Shown here piece by piece: positions 1-7,008 of a stretch of DNA of 64,000 bases. This stretch comes from Montanilutibacter psychrotolerans. GTDB taxonomy: Bacteria; Pseudomonadota; Gammaproteobacteria; Xanthomonadales; Xanthomonadaceae. A model generated the notes under the pieces. The model worked only from the letters and a program-made list of their open reading frames with translations. It made no database searches and was not told where the DNA came from. Within the stretch, counting starts at the first letter, position 1; every line of letters begins with the position of its first letter. Position numbers and translations under genes: made by a program. Where the stretch lies: positions 1 to 64,000 of the forward strand of contig NZ_RIBS01000010.1 of assembly GCF_003719825.1 (NCBI RefSeq), read 5' to 3'.

Positions 1-99
1 CAGCAGATCGGCGCCGCCATGCGCAAGCTGTTGCACCTGATCTTTGGCGTGGTGAAATCCGGCCGGCCGTTCGATCCAAACTACTTGCCCGGCAGTTGA
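1..99 (+). CDS. IS110-family transposase, C-terminal fragment (window edge)
   Basis: The reading frame is open from the first base to a TGA at 97-99 and encodes 32 residues. It contains MRKLLHLIFGVVKSGRPFDP, which resembles the conserved end of IS110-type (DEDD/Transposase_20) transposases. Only the tail is in the window, so intactness cannot be judged. It ends 51 bases before the stop of the convergent phoQ gene. The family assignment rests on this short motif alone. Confidence 0.7.
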   Translation, partial: QQIGAAMRKLLHLIFGVVKSGRPFDPNYLPGS

Positions 100-149
100 C
101 GGCCAAGACGGTATCTACGAAATGCGCCCCGCCCTCGGCATCGCCGGCC

Positions 150-1547
150 TCAAAGCCCGGGCGGCAACTGCACTTCGAACCGTGCGCCGCCGAGTTCCTC
201 GGACGCGCGGACGTCCAGCGTGCCGCGGTAGCCGCGCACCAGGTCCTGCACGATGGCCAGGCCAATGCCGTGCCCTTGCACGCGCTCGTCGCCACGCACG
301 CCACGCTGCAATATCAGGGCGACCTTGTCGTCGCGGATTCCCGGGCCGTCGTCGTCCACCGCGAGCAGCAGGCCCGGCCGGCGGTTGGGCGTGCTTTCGC
401 CCGGGCGCACGGTCAGCAGCACGCGCGAGCGCGCCCACTTGAACGCATTCTCGAGCAGGTTGCCGAGCAGTTCCTGCAGGTCGCCGGGCTCGCCGTGGAA
501 CTGCACGCCCTCGGCAATCTCGAACTCGCACAGCACGCCCTTTCCGGCGTAGACCTTCTCGAGGCCCCGCACGATTTCCTCGGCGTGCGGCTCGATCGCG
601 ATCGGTGCGGCGAACAGGGCGTGGCCGCCCGAGGCCGCGCGGGCCAGCTGGTACGACACCAGGTCGTTCATGCGCCGCAACTGCTCGTCGACATCGGTAC
701 GAAGCTCGCCGTCGGGCACGTTGTCGTCGAGCCGCGCGCGCAGCACCGCCAACGGCGTCTTGAGGCTGTGCGCCAGGTCGGCCAGGGTGTTGCGCTGGCG
801 GTCGAGGTTCTCGCGCTCGCTCTCGATGAAGGCGTTGATGCTCTCGGTCAGCGGCTCGAGCTCACGCGGGTGGCGCTCGCTCATGCGCGAGGCGAGGCCG
901 CGCTGCACGCGCTTGAGTTCGTCGATCACGCGCCGCAGCGGGCGCAGACTCCAACGCAGCACCACCGCCTGCAGCAACAGCAGGATCAGACCGGCGCTGC
1001 CGAGGTAGCGCCACAGCGCCTTGCGGAACACCGCGACCTGGCGGCCCAGCGACGTGGTGTCCTCGAGGATGTAGATGGTGTAGCGGAACTCTGCGTCACT
1101 GCCCTGGTCGGCACCGCCGATCAGGCCGTAGCCGTATCGGTAGGCCTGGCCCTGCTTGCCGTTGATTTCGGTGATCGGCAACGGGCCTTCGAAGTGCTCG
1201 GTGCCGGCTTCCAGCATGCCGCCTTCGGGCAACAAGGGGCCCTGCGCGGATGGCGATCCCCAATGCCCGCTGGGCAACACGAGTTCCGCGTACAGGCCGC
1301 TGCCGGGCATGTCGAAGCGGGGATCGGGCATCTCGTACGGCGGGATGAAATCGCCGCTTCGGGCGAAGTCTCCCTTGGCCGCGTACGCCAGTGCATAGCT
1401 GCGAAGCCGTTGCCGCAGATTGCTTTCGGCGGTGTCGATGAACGCGCGATCGAGGGCGTAGCCGGCCAGGGCAAGGAACGCGACCAGGCCGAGGCTGGCG
1501 CCAAGCAGTTGCCTGGCCTGCAGTGAACGCGGTTGACCCCAGCTCAT
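150..1547 (-). CDS. phoQ: PhoQ-like sensor histidine kinase
   Basis: A 465-residue inner-membrane histidine kinase. A first membrane segment lies at about residues 11-32, a periplasmic sensor at about 33-180 and a second membrane segment at about 184-200. The phospho-acceptor motif LADLAHSLKTPLAVL has its His near residue 260. The ATPase domain shows an N box (NLLENAFKWA), a G1 box (DDDGPGI) and a G2 box (GHGIGLAI). It starts at an ATG and follows the phoP response-regulator gene in the same direction, so the two form a two-component pair. The PhoQ name rests on gene order and overall type. The stimulus (Mg2+ or cationic peptides in the family) is not evident from the sequence. Confidence 0.85.
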   Translation of the reverse strand: MSWGQPRSLQARQLLGASLGLVAFLALAGYALDRAFIDTAESNLRQRLRSYALAYAAKGDFARSGDFIPPYEMPDPRFDMPGSGLYAELVLPSGHWGSPSAQGPLLPEGGMLEAGTEHFEGPLPITEINGKQGQAYRYGYGLIGGADQGSDAEFRYTIYILEDTTSLGRQVAVFRKALWRYLGSAGLILLLLQAVVLRWSLRPLRRVIDELKRVQRGLASRMSERHPRELEPLTESINAFIESERENLDRQRNTLADLAHSLKTPLAVLRARLDDNVPDGELRTDVDEQLRRMNDLVSYQLARAASGGHALFAAPIAIEPHAEEIVRGLEKVYAGKGVLCEFEIAEGVQFHGEPGDLQELLGNLLENAFKWARSRVLLTVRPGESTPNRRPGLLLAVDDDGPGIRDDKVALILQRGVRGDERVQGHGIGLAIVQDLVRGYRGTLDVRASEELGGARFEVQLPPGL

Positions 1548-1660
1548 GGCGTGACGATTACGACGACGGCGCCGCGAGTGCGGACGAATCCGGAGATCGT
1601 CGCACGCGGCGGCACCGACGCCAACGCGCCGTCATCGAACTGCGACGCACTTTGCGGGAC

Positions 1661-2344
1661 TTACTCGCCGCTGCGCGGAATCGCGAAGCGATAGCCACGG
1701 CCGCGCACGGTTTCGATCGGCTTGAGCGCGCCGTCGGGGTCGAGCTTCTTGCGAAGGCGGCCGATGAAGACTTCGAGCACGTTGGAATCGCGGTCGAAAT
1801 CCTGCTGGTAGATGTGCTCGGTGAGGTCGGCCTTCGAGACCAGCTCGCCGGCATGCATCATCAGGTACTCGAGCACCTTGTACTCGTAGCTGGTGAGGTC
1901 GACGTTGCTGCCCTCGACGCTGACCGTCTGCGCTGCGAGATCGAGCATCACCGGGCCACATTCCAGCGTCGGCTTGCTCCAGCCCGCGGCGCGGCGCACC
2001 AGCGCGTTGAGGCGGGCCAGCAGTTCCTCGACGTGGAACGGCTTGACGAGATAGTCGTCGGCGCCCTGCTTGAGCCCCTCGACCTTGTCCTGCCAGCTCG
2101 AACGGGCGGTGAGGATCAGCACCGGGAATTTCTTGCCTTCTTCGCGCAGGGCCTTGATCAGCTCCATGCCCGACATCTTGGGCAGGCCGAGGTCGATGAT
2201 GCCCAGGTCGAACGGCACCTCGCGGCCCATGTACAGGCCCTCCTCGCCGTCCTGGGCGGCATCCACCGCAAAACCTTCTCGTTTCAGGCGCGCGGCCAGG
2301 GTTTCGCGCAGCGGCGCTTCGTCTTCGACCAGCAGGATTCGCAT
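1661..2344 (-). CDS. phoP: PhoP-like OmpR-family response regulator
   Basis: A 227-residue DNA-binding response regulator. The receiver domain begins MRILLVEDEAPL with its acidic pocket, has the phospho-acceptor Asp in IIDLGLPKMSG, and has the conserved Lys in ADDYLVKPF. The C-terminal OmpR/PhoB winged helix ends near ETVRGRGYRFAIP. I chose the ATG at 2344 rather than a start at 2383, because the receiver fold begins directly there. It is followed by the histidine kinase after 113 bases and preceded by a PepSY-like gene, which is a common PhoPQ arrangement. Confidence 0.9.
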   Translation of the reverse strand: MRILLVEDEAPLRETLAARLKREGFAVDAAQDGEEGLYMGREVPFDLGIIDLGLPKMSGMELIKALREEGKKFPVLILTARSSWQDKVEGLKQGADDYLVKPFHVEELLARLNALVRRAAGWSKPTLECGPVMLDLAAQTVSVEGSNVDLTSYEYKVLEYLMMHAGELVSKADLTEHIYQQDFDRDSNVLEVFIGRLRKKLDPDGALKPIETVRGRGYRFAIPRSGE

Positions 2345-2432
2345 GGCGGCTCCATCAGGGGATGAATGGCGGGATGTTCGCACGACTGGAGCGGCCGTTC
2401 AGGCGCGCATCCCTTGGGCACAGCCTGTTCGT

Positions 2433-2807
2433 TCAGTTGTCGTCGTCGCGTGACCGTCGCTGGTCACGGTCGCCATCGCGCTGACCGTCGCGCGGATCGT
2501 CCATGTAGACGCGAATGCGACCGCTGGAATCGACCACCTTGATGCGGCTGACGTCGCGGCCGTCGAACGGCACGCGCTCGGCGCTGAGCACCTGGCCGCC
2601 TTGACTGCGCCGTTCGACCCGGCGAACCGCCTCGGACAGGGCGTCCTGATCGCGCGGTCGCGCTTCCGGCCGTGGCTGCGCGCGCGGCGGGCTGCTGGCA
2701 CGGTGGCCGTTGCCTGCCGGGCCACGCTGCGCCATGGCATCGCCAGCCGCCGCGGACAGTGCGACGACGACCAGCAACGGAGCAAGGCGGGCGAGCAGGA
2801 TCGGCAT
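2433..2807 (-). CDS. Secreted PepSY-like protein next to phoPQ
   Basis: A 124-residue protein with a signal peptide (MPILLARLAPLLVVVALSAA, cleavage after AMA). A Pro/Arg-rich linker follows, then a small domain with VERRSQGGQVLSAE, RIKVVDSSGRIRVYMDD and a charged tail. The last part resembles one PepSY repeat (beta-hairpin with an RVYVDDRTG-like motif). PepSY proteins often sit upstream of phoPQ-type pairs in this group and act in the periplasm, but their role is not settled. I chose the ATG at 2807 because it begins the signal peptide; longer starts give no sensible N-terminus. Confidence 0.7.
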   Translation of the reverse strand: MPILLARLAPLLVVVALSAAAGDAMAQRGPAGNGHRASSPPRAQPRPEARPRDQDALSEAVRRVERRSQGGQVLSAERVPFDGRDVSRIKVVDSSGRIRVYMDDPRDGQRDGDRDQRRSRDDDN

Positions 2808-2967
2808 GTGGCTCCTGGAAAGGCGACGATTGCCGGGCTGCGGCAACGTGGAGGCATTCTTGGAACGAGGCAGTGAATCCGGTCTGAACTTTTCCTTCAC
2901 ACGGCCACGGGCGTTCAGCCCTGCCGCGCACTGCCTGGCAATCCTGGGAAAGCACCCCCGAAACGCG

Positions 2968-3879
2968 TCAGTACACCTCTCCAACGCAACAACGCAGCGA
3001 CCCCCCACCTGCCTCGATCGCATCGAGTTCGACCGTACCGACCTCGAACCCGGCCGCGGCCAGCAGTGCACGGCTTTCGGCCGTCAGGGCACGGCCTGCG
3101 TTGGCGCTCATCCACACCGTGTCCTGCGACAACGCGATCGCATTGCCGACGAAGGCGGCGTGCTCGGACGCGCTCGCGACCATGGCGTACGGGGCATACA
3201 GGGAGGCGATGGCCTCGACCACGGCCGGGTCGGCAAAGCCGTTCGGGCAGAGGATCGCGGTGCGCCCGGCCAGTACCGCCAGCACCACGTTGGTGTGGTA
3301 CTCGCCCGGCGCCAGGTCGAACATCAGCGTGGCGCGCAGGCCCAGCGCATCGTGCATGAGCCGCGCGCCCTCCTCGTCGCAGCGCTCGGACAGGCCGGCA
3401 AAGCCGATGCCCCGGGCGCGGTCGATCACCAGCGCGCCGGTCAGTTCGGCCGGGTGGGACTGGGTCGACAGGTCGATCTCGCGGTAGCCCAGGGTCTGGC
3501 CGAAGAAGCCACGGATGTCGGCACGGGCCGCCTCGCGCTGGCGAACCGGATGGCGCATGCGCCCCACCACGTAGCGACCCGGCGCGGTGGCGAACACGTT
3601 GTTGGGAAACAGCGCGTCGGGCGTCTGCGGGTCGCCGGCGAAGCACACGGTCGGCAACACCGCCGCGAACGCGCGGTGCAGCGCGCGATGCTGGGCCGAA
3701 GCGCGTTCGGCGTCGAACGCTTCGGCGGCGGCCATGTACTTGTTGTCCGCCGCCGACTGCACGGCCAGGCTGAAGCCATCGGGCGCGACCAGGAACGCCG
3801 CGCGGGCAGTGGCGGGGCCGAAGTCCGGCGCGAGGCCGCGGGCAAGCTCGAGGAACGCGGCGATGTCGCGGGTGATCAT
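2968..3879 (-). CDS. Arginine-deiminase-related (amidinotransferase-fold) hydrolase
   Basis: A 303-residue guanidino-group-modifying enzyme. The family motif FPNNVFA lies at about residues 92-98, the catalytic His is probably in PGEYHTNVVL, and the nucleophilic Cys is in the C-terminal segment AGGGSLRCCVGEVY. Length and motifs match the CtlX/dimethylarginase-like group, which hydrolyses arginine-type or citrulline-type substrates. Two adjacent Cys residues (RCC) leave it open which one is the nucleophile. The substrate cannot be assigned from sequence. It lies 16 bases downstream of dusA in the same direction and is probably co-transcribed with it. Confidence 0.75.
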   Translation of the reverse strand: MITRDIAAFLELARGLAPDFGPATARAAFLVAPDGFSLAVQSAADNKYMAAAEAFDAERASAQHRALHRAFAAVLPTVCFAGDPQTPDALFPNNVFATAPGRYVVGRMRHPVRQREAARADIRGFFGQTLGYREIDLSTQSHPAELTGALVIDRARGIGFAGLSERCDEEGARLMHDALGLRATLMFDLAPGEYHTNVVLAVLAGRTAILCPNGFADPAVVEAIASLYAPYAMVASASEHAAFVGNAIALSQDTVWMSANAGRALTAESRALLAAAGFEVGTVELDAIEAGGGSLRCCVGEVY

Positions 3880-3895
3880 GGCGGTACCGGGGTCG

Positions 3896-4906
3896 TCAGG
3901 CCGCGGACGCGGCGTGAGGTGTGGAGAACGATTCGGTGACGTCGATCGCGCGCTCCACCAGCGACCAGTCGGCGCCGGGACGGTGCGCGCCCTCGCTGAG
4001 GATCTGCCGGAACGCACGCCCCCCGCGCTCGCCACCGAACAGGCCCAGCAGGTGGCGCGTGATGTGCTTGAGGAAGACACCCCGCTCGAGCTGGGATTCG
4101 ACGTAGGGACGCAGCGCGCGCAGCAGCTCGGCGCGACTGCGTAGTTCACCGCCGAACCAGGCGACGTCGAGCCGGTGCAGCAGGTAGGGGTCGTGGTAGG
4201 CGGCGCGACCGAGCATCGCGCCATCGGCGTGCGCCAGGTGCGAGGTGGCCTCTTCGGCACCGGCGATGCCGCCGTTGACCACGATCTGCAGGTCCGGACG
4301 CTCCGCCTTGAGGCGATAGGCCCAGTCGTAGCGCAGCGGCGGAACCTCGCGATTCTCCTTCGGCGACAGGCCCTTGAGCCACGCGTTGCGCGCGTGCACC
4401 ACGAACATCCGGCAACCGGCATCGGCGATGGCATCGACGAACGCGCGGAACCGGGCGTACTCGTGGTCGTCGTCCACGCCGAGCCGGCACTTCACCGTCA
4501 CCGGCACGTCGCAGGCGGCAATCATCGCGGCCACCGATTGCGCGACCAGCGCCGGCTCGCGCATCAGGCACGCGCCAAAGCGCCCGGCCTGGACGCGGTC
4601 GGACGGGCAACCGCAGTTGAGGTTGATCTCGTCGAAGCCCGCCTCGGCGCCGATCCGCGCCGCCTGCGCCAGCAGTTCCGGCTCGCTGCCACCAAGCTGC
4701 AACGCCACCGGGTGCTCGATCGGGTCCATCGCCAGCAACCGCGCGCGATCCCCGTGGATCACCGCGTTGGCGTGCACCATCTCGCTGTACAGCCGGGCGT
4801 TGGGCGACAGCAGGCGGTGGAAGACCCGGCAGTGGGAGTCGGTCCAATCCATCATGGGCGCGACGGACAGGCGCAATTGCTGGGCGGGAATGGCGGTGGT
4901 GATCAT
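3896..4906 (-). CDS. dusA: tRNA-dihydrouridine(20/20a) synthase DusA
   Basis: A 336-residue flavin-dependent enzyme that reduces uridine at positions 20 and 20a of the tRNA D-loop. The N-terminus contains SVAPMMDWTDSHCR. The catalytic Cys is in NLNCGCPSDRVQAGRFGACL. FMN-binding motifs include VNGGIAG and DGAMLGRAAY. I start at the ATG at 4906; upstream codons only add an Arg/Ser repeat encoded by a hexanucleotide tract. The 5' part of dusA is a known attachment site for a family of prophages and islands, and a second copy of its core occurs at 6878-6903. Confidence 0.95.
   Translation of the reverse strand: MITTAIPAQQLRLSVAPMMDWTDSHCRVFHRLLSPNARLYSEMVHANAVIHGDRARLLAMDPIEHPVALQLGGSEPELLAQAARIGAEAGFDEINLNCGCPSDRVQAGRFGACLMREPALVAQSVAAMIAACDVPVTVKCRLGVDDDHEYARFRAFVDAIADAGCRMFVVHARNAWLKGLSPKENREVPPLRYDWAYRLKAERPDLQIVVNGGIAGAEEATSHLAHADGAMLGRAAYHDPYLLHRLDVAWFGGELRSRAELLRALRPYVESQLERGVFLKHITRHLLGLFGGERGGRAFRQILSEGAHRPGADWSLVERAIDVTESFSTPHAASAA
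4841..4866. other. Putative attachment-site core inside dusA (near copy)
   Basis: This 26-base segment encodes the conserved APMMDWTD part of DusA. It matches the segment at 6878-6903 at 22 of 26 positions, in the same orientation. The two copies flank phage-like remnants, as expected for attL and attR of a dusA-integrating element. Confidence 0.65.
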
Positions 4907-4928
4907 CGGGGCGCATTGTACGGCGCCG

Positions 4929-4967
<39 letters not shown>

Positions 4968-5019
4968 ACCAGCCTGGCCTGGCGGGCACGCCTCCGCACG
5001 AACTGTTCCGCGCCCAGGC

Positions 5020-5172
5020 TTCCCGACCACTTACATCAACCGCACGGCCGACCGCGTCAGCGACGGCCGCGCAGTCGCGATGGTCGGCAACAGCGTGAGT
5101 CCACCGCCATTGCTGGCGATAGCACGCGCTAACTTGGACTTGCTGGGCTTACCAGAACAGATAGCAGCATGA
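5020..5172 (+). pseudogene. C-terminal remnant of a phage-type DNA cytosine methyltransferase
   Basis: An open frame reads FPTTYINRTADRVSDGRAVA and then MVGNSVSPPPLLAIARANL, ending at a TGA at 5170-5172. The GNSVxPP motif followed by a helix is the last conserved block (motif X) of phage-type C5-cytosine DNA methyltransferases. The catalytic and SAM-binding parts are missing: upstream the frame runs into the dusA leader repeat. It therefore looks like the tail left behind by a deletion. Small prophage-like ORFs follow in the same direction. Confidence 0.65.
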
Positions 5173-5196
5173 AGTCGACCGCCGCGACCGCGCGAA

Positions 5197-5325
5197 ATGA
5201 TCGACGCCGAGTTGGCGACTGAGGCGACACGACTGTGCCGCGAGATTTCGGCCGCACAGCCCCTGCTCAACGCGATCAACCGAGAACGGCAGCGCCGCAA
5301 GAAGAAGGAGTCAACTCCGCAATGA
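5197..5325 (+). CDS. Small basic protein of the prophage remnant (42 aa)
   Basis: This ORF encodes MIDAELATEATRLCREISAA followed by a strongly basic end (RERQRRKKKE). Its TGA overlaps the ATG of the next gene in an ATGA arrangement, which suggests translational coupling. No family is recognised. Size, charge and coupling to a PrtN-like gene fit a small prophage-encoded protein. A 17-codon ORF at 5169-5222 precedes and overlaps it, but is too short to assess. Confidence 0.5.
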   Translation: MIDAELATEATRLCREISAAQPLLNAINRERQRRKKKESTPQ

Positions 5326-5539
5326 CCGCGAACGACCTGGCTACCTTCTGGATCCTGTTCGGCAAGCACGGGCCGACCATGACGCTCGATCAGTTGCGTG
5401 CTGAGTTCTTCCCGAGCACGACTCTGAAGACGATGCGCAACAAGCTGGCCGCTCGGCAACTGCCGACGCGCACCGGCTCGACACCCGAGATGTCGCCGAC
5501 TGGAGGGAAGGCATGCGAAAGGCCAGCAACGCGGCTTGA
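5322..5539 (+). pseudogene. Frameshifted PrtN-like (pyocin activator family) regulator
   Basis: The frame from the ATG at 5322 encodes TANDLATFWILFGKHGPTMT, then LDQLRAEFFPSTTLKTMRNK and LAARQLPTRTG. This is the layout of small PrtN-type phage activators or excisionase-like proteins. Near 5477-5480 the sense continues in another frame as DTRDVADWREGMRKASNAA, stopping at 5537-5539. That reads as the expected DVRDVADW-type C-terminus. One missing base would explain the break. Without the shift, the original frame ends in an unrelated tail at 5543. It is either a decayed gene or a sequencing error. Confidence 0.6.
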
Positions 5540-6223
5540 TTAGGCCGCGCACGCGTTTGCGAACTGGTCTTCCGGCATGTAACGGAAAGCTTCGATCCGA
5601 ATCGCCGGGATGATCTTGTTCCGTACCCGCTCGCTCTCGAGCACTTCGTCGATCGACTCCTCCACACGAGACCGATGATGTGCCTGCGTTGCCGCTGCGG
5701 CTGCAGACTCCATCCGCTCTTTCACCGAAGCCTTTGCTTTGCCGACAAAGTGGTGCACAGCAAAGCACGCCGTGAGGGTCCAGAGCACTCCACTGAAGGC
5801 GATTGAACGAGTGCAGATCAACTGCAACATCGCGGCATCGGCGTGCAGCATGATCCGATCTAGGTCCTCTTGTGCTGGCTTCGGCACTTGGGAGTGCGTT
5901 CGACCGACGTATGCACGCATCTCCTTTTGGTAGCGACGAGCAGCCGGTCCCTTTCGAATCACTCGCGCAAACAATAGCTGCACAAAGCTCACGTCATGTG
6001 CGTAGCGAATCATCGCGTTGAGAAGCGAGCGATTAAAGCCGTAGGCCGCGCTGTCGAAGCGAATTGCCCCCGATTTGGCCAGTTCAAAGAGCTCACTGCG
6101 GAGCGCGAAGAGCGTGTCGCGTGCCTCTCGAATTGCGGAATCCGGGTATTCCTTGAAAAGCACTCTAATGGACAACCACGCGCCGATAAGCAACAAAGCT
6201 GTAATCGCAACGGTGATAGTCAT
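5540..6223 (-). CDS. Membrane protein of unknown function in the dusA element
   Basis: A 227-residue protein with an N-terminal membrane segment (residues 4-23) and a second at about 141-160. Between them is a mostly helical, charged cytosolic-type region, and after them a charged helical tail rich in Glu/Arg. No enzyme motif is recognised. Its ATG overlaps the TGA of the upstream gene (6220-6223), so the two are translationally coupled and probably function together. Base composition is visibly less GC-rich than the flanking chromosome, and it faces opposite to the phage-like genes. This points to imported cargo. Confidence 0.7.
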   Translation of the reverse strand: MTITVAITALLLIGAWLSIRVLFKEYPDSAIREARDTLFALRSELFELAKSGAIRFDSAAYGFNRSLLNAMIRYAHDVSFVQLLFARVIRKGPAARRYQKEMRAYVGRTHSQVPKPAQEDLDRIMLHADAAMLQLICTRSIAFSGVLWTLTACFAVHHFVGKAKASVKERMESAAAAATQAHHRSRVEESIDEVLESERVRNKIIPAIRIEAFRYMPEDQFANACAA

Positions 6224-6690
6224 CTTTCATCCCTCTCGTGGGTATTGCCATCGCCGGCGATTCCACTGGAAGAGCGCCTCGGATCATGAGCCCGCTCGTA
6301 CTCCGCGTTGAGCACCCCGAGGCGCTGACTCTGCGACCGAATCACTTTACGCAACCTGCTATTAGCACCAAACAAAGCCGTTGCTACGACGAGCGCCGCT
6401 ATGTAGACCATCCAGCCTGGGACAAGTTCCTTCAGTGCATCCGTAAACGAACCGCAAACATCGACAGCAGCGTCCAGATATGTGGTCTTTCCAGCCACTT
6501 GCTTTGCGACAAGCCAGCACGTCAGCGCGATTCCCGACCAGCGAACGGCTTGCGTGCCGATCGCGCCAAAATTGGTCGCTAAGCGCGATTTCCGAAGTAC
6601 TTCAAGTTCCACCTTCAACCGCTCGTTCTCTCGAACCAGTGCGGTATTCGTTGGCGCACGCCGTTGCGGCTGCGAATTCCCCTTGGCCAC
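6220..6690 (-). CDS. Coiled-coil, two-segment membrane protein (partner of the 5540-6223 gene)
   Basis: A 156-residue protein with a polar N-terminus, a coiled coil at about residues 18-36 (NERLKVELEVLRKS) and two hydrophobic segments at about 50-66 and 92-109. A second charged helix follows. I start at the GTG at 6690, because GGGGGA lies 5 bases upstream; a TTG at 6693 is also possible. The stop overlaps the next start by 4 bases. No homology is recognised. Paired small membrane proteins on a prophage remnant could be a lysogenic-conversion or phage-defence module, but this is inference from context only. Confidence 0.6.
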   Translation of the reverse strand: MAKGNSQPQRRAPTNTALVRENERLKVELEVLRKSRLATNFGAIGTQAVRWSGIALTCWLVAKQVAGKTTYLDAAVDVCGSFTDALKELVPGWMVYIAALVVATALFGANSRLRKVIRSQSQRLGVLNAEYERAHDPRRSSSGIAGDGNTHERDER

Positions 6691-6693
6691 CAA

Positions 6694-7008
6694 TTTCCCC
6701 CGGGCGCTCCGACCCCGGAGGCGATACTGGCACCACAGGGCCGCCTTATGTCAACAAGCTGTTACTGACAGCAACGTAAAGAGCTCGTGAAATCGGCGCC
6801 GTAGCGGTTTTCAAGCCCGCTCGACGCACACCGTTAGTGCACCTCTCGCATTCAAGCATTTGATACTACTAGGCTTCGGCCCAGTCCATCTTGGACGCGA
6901 CGGGCTTCGGGACAGACTGGCCTGCCGGGCACGCCCCATCCCCCGGATGGGTGCTCGCAACGCGCGCGGTGACTCACGATCATTTTCGTGATCCGAGGCA
7001 TGACGGAG
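6694..7008. other. Intergenic region with the distal end of the dusA element
   Basis: No convincing gene lies here. The first part (to about 6870) is less GC-rich and belongs to the inserted element. The dusA-like core copy is at 6878-6903. An 18-of-19 match to CTGGCCTGGCGGGCACGCC at 4973-4991 lies at 6916-6934. The rest is the leader of the oxidase gene, with GAGG at 6995-6998. Confidence 0.6.
6878..6903. other. Putative attachment-site core, distal copy
   Basis: This is an imperfect 26-base copy of the start of dusA (GGCCCAGTCCATC, then TTGGACGCGACGG) in intergenic DNA, in the same orientation as the copy within dusA. A coding-derived segment repeated about 2 kb away, at the far edge of phage-like DNA, is the hallmark of site-specific integration. 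No integrase gene remains between the copies. Confidence 0.65.

Noticed and set aside
96-1526. Plus-strand open frame opposite phoQ
   Set aside because: The minus-strand histidine kinase explains the region fully.
5031-5768. 245-codon minus-strand frame over the prophage remnant
   Set aside because: It overlaps the methyltransferase tail, the small ORF and the PrtN-like gene, which have recognisable motifs.
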